Source: a bacterium (GTDB taxonomy: Bacteria; Verrucomicrobiota; Kiritimatiellia; RFP12; UBA1067). Taken from it: DNA of 55,879 nucleotides. A model generated the notes under the pieces. It did no database searches. It worked only from the letters and a program-made list of their open reading frames with translations, and was not told where the DNA came from. Numbering within the stretch: position 1 is the stretch's first letter; every line of letters starts with the position of its first letter. Made by a program: the position numbers and the translations under genes. The stretch covers positions 1-55,879 of the forward strand of contig JANYBJ010000317.1 of assembly GCA_025360845.1 (NCBI GenBank), in the 5' to 3' direction. This document shows, in pieces, positions 50,707 to 55,879 of this stretch.

Positions 50707-51690
50707 CTAGACGGGTGCGGTTTGCTGGATGTGGAGCGCCCGGTACTGGCTGGGTGAAAGGCCCATCTCCTGGCTGAATAGCCGCGAGAAGTAGTAAGAG
50801 TCCTCGTAGCCGACACGGAGTGCGATCTCGTGGATGGTGAGCGGGGCGTCGACCAGCAGGGTACACGCGCTGCGGATGCGCTGCTGGATGACATACTGCA
50901 TCGGGGTGATCCCCGTCTGATGCTGGAACAGGCGCGAGAAGGTGCGCACCGACAGGCCGACGTGGCGGGCGAGTCCGCCGAGTGTGAGGTTTTCACTGGC
51001 GTGTCCGATGATGTGGGCGATGATGTCGCGCAGGTCACGGCTGGTCGTCGAGCGGTGCATCGACGAGTAGGCCCGATTATGAAAAAACAGCGTGCCTAGA
51101 AGATGGCGTGAGATTTGCGAGAGGCAGATCAGGCGGGCCTGGCTGTATTCGCGTGCGATGGCGGCATAGGCCTTCTGGAAAAGGGGGATGAGTTCGTTTT
51201 CGCAGGAGGGCGCGATGGGGAGCACATAGTCCTTGGGCGGCAGACACGCGGCATAGTAGTCCGCCTCGTTTCCCAGAAAATGGAGCCAGTGGATGGTCCA
51301 CGGGTTCTTGCTGTCCGCCCCATAGATGTGAGGGGTGTTGCGCGGTACCAGCAACGCCTGGTGGGCCTGGACGCGGCGGCGCCTGCCTTCGATTTCGTAC
51401 CAGCCCTTTCCTTTGGTGCAGAAAATCAGGATGTGCTCGCGGCAGCCTTCGGGGCGCGAGCGGTAGTGGTGGGCGGCCTGGGGGAAATAGCCGAGGGAGG
51501 TGACGTAGAGCGATAACACGAGGGGGTGTTTGCGCGTCTGCTCCACCAGCGGCAGGGGAAGCACGTACAGGGCTTGCCCCAAAAACCCGTCCGCGATTTT
51601 GACGTCAGTCGTGGCCGTTTTCTTTAAACGGTCGTCAAGATCATCGATATCCTTGGTTTTCCGGATTTTTATCATGCAGGAGTGTCGCAT
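50707..51690 (-). CDS. AraC-family transcriptional regulator
   Basis: A 327-residue regulator. An AraC-type cupin (about 70-150, HILIFCTKGKGWYEIEGRRR and ALLVPRNTPHIYGADS) binds the effector; the C-terminal double helix-turn-helix (about 225-320) has LTLGGLARHVGLSVRTFSRL, GITPMQYVIQQRIRSACTLL, IHEIALRVGYEDSYYFSRLF and GLSPSQYR. It is a likely sugar-responsive regulator of the surrounding cluster. Start uncertain: ATGs at 51690 and 51675 both lack a good ribosome-binding site. It diverges from the DUF2341 gene, with a palindrome between them. Confidence 0.88.
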   Translation of the reverse strand: MRHSCMIKIRKTKDIDDLDDRLKKTATTDVKIADGFLGQALYVLPLPLVEQTRKHPLVLSLYVTSLGYFPQAAHHYRSRPEGCREHILIFCTKGKGWYEIEGRRRRVQAHQALLVPRNTPHIYGADSKNPWTIHWLHFLGNEADYYAACLPPKDYVLPIAPSCENELIPLFQKAYAAIAREYSQARLICLSQISRHLLGTLFFHNRAYSSMHRSTTSRDLRDIIAHIIGHASENLTLGGLARHVGLSVRTFSRLFQHQTGITPMQYVIQQRIRSACTLLVDAPLTIHEIALRVGYEDSYYFSRLFSQEMGLSPSQYRALHIQQTAPV

Positions 51691-51752
51691 GAGTTGGCCA
51701 GATAGTCCATCATTTTGTCTTGATAATCCATGTTAAAAACGTTGCTCCGGAA

Positions 51753-51765
51753 GGTATGATATACC
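51753..51765. promoter_or_regulatory. Short palindrome GGTAT-GAT-ATACC in the araC/DUF2341 divergent region
   Basis: Perfect 5-bp arms around 3 nt, 63 bp from the regulator start and 112 bp from the DUF2341 gene start. It may be an operator of the AraC-type regulator or a promoter element. Confidence 0.3.
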
Positions 51766-51876
51766 CAAACAGAAGGTTTGTTTCCGGCGCATGTCGGTCG
51801 GGTGTTGATGAGGTACGAGTTTAGACCTTCGCCCGACGTGAGTAATTACTTCTGGAACACGAAAAGGAGAGAAACG

Positions 51877-54027
51877 ATGAACGCCTTGAGTCAACGGGCT
51901 GGATGGATTGTCCTTGCGGGGATGTTGATGGCCTTCAACAGTGCGCGGGCGGCTGTCGATACGAGCACATACCATCATCGTATGGGAATCACCTTTTCGG
52001 GTTATATGGGTGCATCGACGCTTGCCGACTTCCCGGTGCTGGTGGTTCTCAGTGAGGGGCTGCGGAATTTGTCCTTCAGCCAGTTCAGAACTCCCAACGG
52101 AGGCGACTTGCGGTTTACGGACGAGGGTCAGGAGAACTGGCTGAACTATGAGATTGATCAGTGGCCGACCAATGCGAGTGCTGGTGCGGCATATGTGTGG
52201 GTGAAGATTCCGTCGTTGGCTGGGGCCAGCAACAAGATTTGGGCCTATTGGGGCAACCCTGATGCGGCTCCGCCTGCCGACACTTCGAACGGGGCAACTT
52301 GGAATGCCAATTATTGCGGTGTGTGGCACGCCTTGAGCCCGGCGGACATTCAAGCACTGCCGGATTCAACGGCGGGGCATTATCAGGGCACTAACACGGT
52401 GCGGGATGGCGTTTCAGTCATGCGGGCGAAGGGTCAGATCGGCGAGGCCATGAACTTCGGAGGGACTCGCGACATCCAGATTCCCGCTGCGGCATTCTCA
52501 TCCGTAACCAACGAAATCACGATCTCGTTTTGGCAATACGGAACAGACGGTTTCGACAATTCAGTCTTTTATGCGTCAAGAGGGGGCGCTAAAGCGCTCA
52601 ACTGCCACCTGCCGTATGCCAGCACCGTTTACTGGGACACCGGTAACGACAACTGGGCGAATCGGATCTCGCAACTGTTACAACCCTCCGACTATATGGG
52701 GCAGTGGAACCACTGGGTGTTCTGCAAGAACAGCTTGGCCAGCCCGAGCCAGAAGATCTATCTCAACGGGACGTTGTTGACGAGTGGGGGCGGAACGGCC
52801 GAGATGAGTGGCATTGACAGTTTTTATTTGGGCATTTATAACCATGAATCTGGTCTGTGTTACAACGGCATGATGGATGAATTCCGCGTATCAAACGTGG
52901 AGAGGTCTGCCGACTGGATCAAGGCATCATACATGAACCAAGGTTCGAACGGCGTGTTCAACACGTATGGCCGCGTCGAGACGATCAATACACAGGTGGA
53001 AACGAAGCCCTTCCTGTGCAATATGAACATTAAATTTGCAGGTTACACGGGTTCGGAAACGCTGTATGATTTTCCCGTGCTGGTTGTCTTTAGCAACGGG
53101 CTGTCGAACTTCTCCTTCAGCCAGTTCAGATCCCCCAACGGAGGAGACCTGCGCTTCACGGATTCAGGCAAGGCGGAATGGCTGAGCTACGAGGTTGAGC
53201 AGTGGCCGACCAATACGGATACCGGCGCTGCTTATGTCTGGGTGAAGCTTCCGGCTTTGACCGGAACCAACACGTCGATCTGGGCTTTTTGGGACAACCC
53301 CGGTGCGACGTTACCCGTCACGGCGACGAATGGTGCAACATGGAACAGCGGTTATGGTGGCGTGTGGCATGCTCTATGTGAGACGGACGGAACGGTCCTG
53401 CCGGACTCCACGGCTGCGGCGAATCAAGGGTCCAATAATACGGGCGTTTCCCGGACGGCGGGCGTGATCGGGGAAGGCCTGCTTTTCAACAACAACTCGA
53501 TCAGCCTGGCAGCCGCAGCTTTGTCAGCAGTGACCAACGAAGTCACGGTTTCATTCTGGCAGTATGGTTACAGTGCCGACCCTAATGCCATTTTCCGTGC
53601 GACAGCAAGCGGTGGAAATCGGCTCCATTGCCACCTGCCTTGGGGTGGGACAGTCTATTGGTTCGCCAACGGCGATCATATCTCACAGGTTTTGCAACCT
53701 GCCGACTACATGGGGCGGTGGAACCACTGGGTGCTCTGTAAGAACATTGTGGCCAGCCCGAGCCAGAAGATCTATCTCAACGGCGAGTTGTTGACAACGG
53801 GAACCGGAGTAAACCCGATCAGCGGTGTAGACAACTTCATACTGGGCGGCTATGATCCCACGTCCTATTTTTATAACGGCAAGATTGACGAGTTCCGAGT
53901 GTCGAACGTGGAGCGCTCAGCCGACTGGATCAAGGCGTCTTTCATGAACCAAGGTTCGAACAGCGTGTTCACCGTCTACGGTATGGTGCAAAAACAAATT
54001 GTCGGAACAATCATCCGGATTCATTAG
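51877..54027 (+). CDS. Secreted protein with two tandem DUF2341-LamG units
   Basis: A 716-residue exported protein; AAGGAGAG precedes the ATG at 51877 and a signal peptide ends near SARAAVD. Two units of about 340 residues each contain a DUF2341 strand set (FPVLVVLSEGLRNLSFSQFR and LRFTDEGQENWLNYEI, repeated as FPVLVVFSNGLSNFSFSQFR and LRFTDSGKAEWLSYEV) and a LamG/concanavalin sandwich (MGQWNHWVFCKNSLASPSQK then IYLNG, repeated), each closed by RVSNVERSADWIKAS. Nucleotide identity between the units remains obvious, so the duplication is recent. It ends QIVGTIIRIH without an anchor, sorting signal or third domain, which suggests loss of the original 3' end. Probably carbohydrate-binding. Confidence 0.8.
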   Translation: MNALSQRAGWIVLAGMLMAFNSARAAVDTSTYHHRMGITFSGYMGASTLADFPVLVVLSEGLRNLSFSQFRTPNGGDLRFTDEGQENWLNYEIDQWPTNASAGAAYVWVKIPSLAGASNKIWAYWGNPDAAPPADTSNGATWNANYCGVWHALSPADIQALPDSTAGHYQGTNTVRDGVSVMRAKGQIGEAMNFGGTRDIQIPAAAFSSVTNEITISFWQYGTDGFDNSVFYASRGGAKALNCHLPYASTVYWDTGNDNWANRISQLLQPSDYMGQWNHWVFCKNSLASPSQKIYLNGTLLTSGGGTAEMSGIDSFYLGIYNHESGLCYNGMMDEFRVSNVERSADWIKASYMNQGSNGVFNTYGRVETINTQVETKPFLCNMNIKFAGYTGSETLYDFPVLVVFSNGLSNFSFSQFRSPNGGDLRFTDSGKAEWLSYEVEQWPTNTDTGAAYVWVKLPALTGTNTSIWAFWDNPGATLPVTATNGATWNSGYGGVWHALCETDGTVLPDSTAAANQGSNNTGVSRTAGVIGEGLLFNNNSISLAAAALSAVTNEVTVSFWQYGYSADPNAIFRATASGGNRLHCHLPWGGTVYWFANGDHISQVLQPADYMGRWNHWVLCKNIVASPSQKIYLNGELLTTGTGVNPISGVDNFILGGYDPTSYFYNGKIDEFRVSNVERSADWIKASFMNQGSNSVFTVYGMVQKQIVGTIIRIH

Positions 54028-54054
54028 CGGCGCTTTTTCAAATTGTAGTTTCCC

Positions 54055-54124
54055 GATGCCAAGGCGGCCTTCATCAAATTGGAGGTGACCGATGGAGTCA
54101 ACGGCAATGCCTCCTCGGCGGATT
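54055..54124 (+). pseudogene. Remnant resembling the C-terminal strand of an F5/8C-type domain
   Basis: One frame encodes AAFIKLEVTDGVNGNASSA followed by DS, similar to the last strands of discoidin/F5-8 type C carbohydrate-binding domains; there is no start codon or upstream domain. The next remnant joins it directly. Confidence 0.45.
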
Positions 54125-54205
54125 CGATGACCTCGGCAACAAAACCGGGTTAGCGACGTGTTCGGTGTGACATGGGACCGCAACGCGGGAACGGATACGA
54201 TGAGG
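54123..54205 (+). pseudogene. Degenerate duplicate of part of the UroD-like gene
   Basis: The stretch beginning TTCGATGACCTCGGCAACAA is a near copy of 54642-54724 in the intact gene downstream, including the block GACGTGTTCGGTGTGACATG. Small insertions near 54141-54150 break the frame. It covers only about 80 bp, so it is a fossil of a tandem duplication or recombination. Confidence 0.75.
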
Positions 54206-54379
54206 TCGATGACAGTGCAATCTTATTACTCGTGGCATTGGTGGCGTGCTCTTGGACGCGCGCCGCAGATGTTTCAGTTGCCATCAAAGGTCGTTACCTG
54301 AAGTTCACCATCCTCGCGGCAACCGGCCCCCCCCTTTGCCACCGTTGCTGAAATCGATGCGGTGCCGGTCAAACAATGA
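54205..54379 (+). pseudogene. Remnant: signal-peptide-like start joined to an F5/8C-like C-terminus, frameshifted in a C-run
   Basis: One frame gives ILLLVALVACSWTRAADVS (signal-like) followed by VAIKGRYLKFTILAATG; after a run of eight C (about 54328-54335) the next frame gives FATVAEIDAVPVKQ and a TGA at 54377. GRYLKFTIL...ATVAEID is the typical end of an F5/8C domain. Apparently the middle of a secreted enzyme gene was deleted and the rest is decaying. The whole span 54028-54461 holds no intact gene. Confidence 0.5.
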
Positions 54380-54461
54380 AAATAATGTGCTTGCTTATGC
54401 GTCCAGAGATGCGGAAAACTAGACTAAAAAGTGTGAGAGAGCAAAGAGATAGGGGTAAGAA

Positions 54462-55487
54462 ATGACCAAGCGTGACGTTGTCAGGCGGGTGTTTTCCGGC
54501 CAGAGGCCGCCGTATGTGCCGTGGCACTATCAGTTCACGAAAGAGCCGTGGGAGCTGCTTTGCGGCCACTTCGGGGGAGCGGACGCGGCCGAGACGGCGG
54601 TGGACAACCACATTCTCGAACTGGGATCGGCCATCGGCTTTTTCGATGACCTCGGCAACAACCGGGTCCGCGACGTGTTCGGTGTGACATGGGACCGCAG
54701 CGTGGACAAGGACATCGGCAATGTCGAGGGGCATATCCTGCCGGAGCCGATCCTCGCTGGGTACGCCTTCCCCGATCCTCTGGACGCGCGGTTCTTCCGG
54801 GACATTCCTGCGATGATCGCCAAACAGCCCGACCGCTTCCGCGTGTTCTATCTGGGCTTCTCCCTGTTCGAGCGGGCGTGGACGCTGCGCGGCATGGAGA
54901 ACCTGATGGTCGATTTCGTGGACCAGCCGGAGTTCGTTCACGCGCTGTTCGCCGCGATCGCCGATTACGATATCGCGCAGGTGCGCGAAGCGGTGAAATA
55001 CGATATCGACGCGGTCTATTTCGGCGACGACTGGGGCTCGCAGCAGGGACTGATGATGGGTAAGCCGTTCTGGGACGAGTACATCAAACCCCAACTCCGG
55101 CGCATGTATGGGGCGGTGCGTGGGGCGGGCAAGTTCCAGATGATCCACTCGTGCGGGGATGTGGACGAATTGTTCGACGATCTGATCGGGCTGGGGCTCA
55201 ACTGCTTTAACCCCTTTCAGCCGGAAGTCATGGACACGACGGCGCTCCTGCAAGCGTATCGCGGGCGGCTCGCGTTCCACGGCGGGCTCTCGACGCAGCG
55301 GACCTTGCCGATCGGTACCGAAGAGGAGGTCCGGCGGGAGTGCCGCCGCCTGCTGGATCAGGGGCGCGAGGGCAGCTACATCTTCGCGCCGTCCCACGCG
55401 GTGGAAAGCGATGTGCCGCTCGCCAACATTCTGGCTTTCATAGAAGAGGCCCCGCAGGCAGCGAGTGCGGAGAAACTGCGATTTTGA
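54462..55487 (+). CDS. Uroporphyrinogen decarboxylase-like (URO-D/MtaA-type) methyltransferase
   Basis: A 341-residue URO-D-fold protein. It starts MTKRDVVRRVFSGQRPPYVP and has LGNNRVRDVFGVTWDRSVD, YFGDDWGSQQGLMMGKPFWD, KFQMIHSCGDVDELFDDLI, FNPFQPEVMD, LAFHGGLSTQRTLPIGT and a C-terminal IFAPSHAVESDVPLANILAF. The conserved HSCGD segment provides the metal-binding His/Cys used by corrinoid methyltransferases (MtaA/MtbA-like); true HemE lacks this Cys and has different N-terminal arginines. Expanded in verrucomicrobia-like genomes beside sugar genes, its substrate is unknown; demethylation of methylated sugars or methylamines is possible. TAGGGGTAAG precedes the ATG. Confidence 0.85.
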   Translation: MTKRDVVRRVFSGQRPPYVPWHYQFTKEPWELLCGHFGGADAAETAVDNHILELGSAIGFFDDLGNNRVRDVFGVTWDRSVDKDIGNVEGHILPEPILAGYAFPDPLDARFFRDIPAMIAKQPDRFRVFYLGFSLFERAWTLRGMENLMVDFVDQPEFVHALFAAIADYDIAQVREAVKYDIDAVYFGDDWGSQQGLMMGKPFWDEYIKPQLRRMYGAVRGAGKFQMIHSCGDVDELFDDLIGLGLNCFNPFQPEVMDTTALLQAYRGRLAFHGGLSTQRTLPIGTEEEVRRECRRLLDQGREGSYIFAPSHAVESDVPLANILAFIEEAPQAASAEKLRF

Positions 55488-55528
55488 ACAGCTAACTGGA
55501 TCAGGAGCAAACAGGAAACAGCCAGGTC

Positions 55529-55879
55529 ATGATTACAGCCATACCTTCTGACGGGCCCCGGCAGGGAGCCGGGACGACTTATAATCTCACCTACGTCTGG
55601 ATGATATCCCTGGTGGCGGCGATGGGCGGTCTGCTCTTCGGCTACGACTGGGTTGTCATCGGAGGCGCGAAACCCTTCTACGAAATCTACTTCCATCTCA
55701 ATTCTCCATCTCTCCAGGGCTGGGCCATGAGTTGCGCGCTCATAGGCTGCCTCATCGGCGCCCTTTCTTCCGGAGAACTCAGCAATCGCTTTGGCAGAAA
55801 GCGCCTCCTCACCCTCGCCGCGCTCGTCTTTGCAGGGTCATCGCTGGGAACAGCCATGGCCAATCAATTCAGCGCTTTT
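55529..55879 (+). CDS. MFS sugar transporter, N-terminal part (cut by right edge)
   Basis: From ATG 55529 the frame is open for 117 codons to the window end. Residues about 24-45 form TM1 (VWMISLVAAMGGLLFGYDWV) with the sugar-porter motif GYDWVVIGGA. TM2 follows (WAMSCALIGCLIGALSSG), then the loop ELSNRFGRKRLL, the conserved GRK signature of XylE/GLUT-type major-facilitator transporters, and the start of TM3 (TLAALVFAGSSLGTAMA). It probably imports a monosaccharide released by the glycosidases upstream, with the UroD-like gene 41 bp before it. Specificity is unknown because most of the protein lies outside. Confidence 0.85.
   Translation, partial: MITAIPSDGPRQGAGTTYNLTYVWMISLVAAMGGLLFGYDWVVIGGAKPFYEIYFHLNSPSLQGWAMSCALIGCLIGALSSGELSNRFGRKRLLTLAALVFAGSSLGTAMANQFSAF

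Noticed and set aside
49352..50866. 504-codon minus-strand open frame over the Gfo/Idh/MocA gene
   Set aside because: Antisense shadow; the plus strand has a Tat signal and catalytic motifs.

Overview
The window is GC-rich bacterial DNA. It looks like a member of the Verrucomicrobia / Kiritimatiellota / Lentisphaerae branch of the PVC group. This is inferred from family content, not from a marker gene: PPi-type phosphofructokinase, DUF1080 and ThuA proteins, a Tat-exported Gfo/Idh/MocA oxidoreductase, DUF2341/LamG and autotransporter-like surface proteins, a fused pair of exosortase-associated hydrolases, and many secreted glycoside hydrolases. Several fragmented genes and a sharp sense/antisense junction near 23.0 kb suggest a genome, or a metagenome contig, with recent rearrangement.

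Layout. 1-630: N-terminal part of a leftward Cas3 (HD nuclease), so a CRISPR-Cas locus lies just outside the left edge. 0.8-5.1 kb: double alpha/beta hydrolase, FmdB zinc ribbon, small membrane protein, PPi-phosphofructokinase, YkgJ-type Cys-cluster protein. 5.2-15.1 kb (mostly leftward): DUF1080 protein, large hybrid sensor kinase preceded by a HerA-like ATPase, GreA-like factor, GH55-like secreted protein. 15.3-21.6 kb (rightward): ABC-F ATPase, phosphomannomutase, galactokinase, secreted unknown. 21.7-25.1 kb: ThuA protein, GH116 and autotransporter fragments, unknown secreted protein, TatA, truncated secreted protein.

25.2-40.5 kb is the most unusual part. Two paralogous OmpR-type two-component systems (HK/RR at 25.2-27.3 kb and RR/HK at 33.8-36.0 kb) each sit beside a copy of one conserved ~155-bp upstream element. 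One copy precedes a MlaA/VacJ lipoprotein gene. The other precedes a tightly coupled five-gene operon: AdoMet decarboxylase, aminopropyltransferase, two GNAT acetyltransferases and an ABC exporter. The simplest reading is a duplicated sensor-plus-promoter module, one arm controlling outer-membrane lipid asymmetry and the other controlling synthesis, acylation and export of a polyamine-derived compound. Between the two systems lie envelope or surface-sugar genes (ELM1-like protein, hexapeptide acyltransferase, GT4 glycosyltransferase, sugar epimerase/reductase, RfbC-like epimerase) and a 134-bp MITE-like element with 19-bp terminal inverted repeats and an exact 9-bp target duplication.

40.6-55.9 kb: inositol monophosphatase-like protein, CorA, a DSP-type phosphatase, then a carbohydrate-use cluster (GH32/43-like propeller protein, GH2 beta-galactosidase-like enzyme, second propeller-like protein, Gfo/Idh/MocA oxidoreductase, AraC regulator, tandem DUF2341/LamG protein, UroD-like methyltransferase, and the start of an MFS sugar transporter at the right edge), with pseudogene remnants between 54.05 and 54.38 kb.
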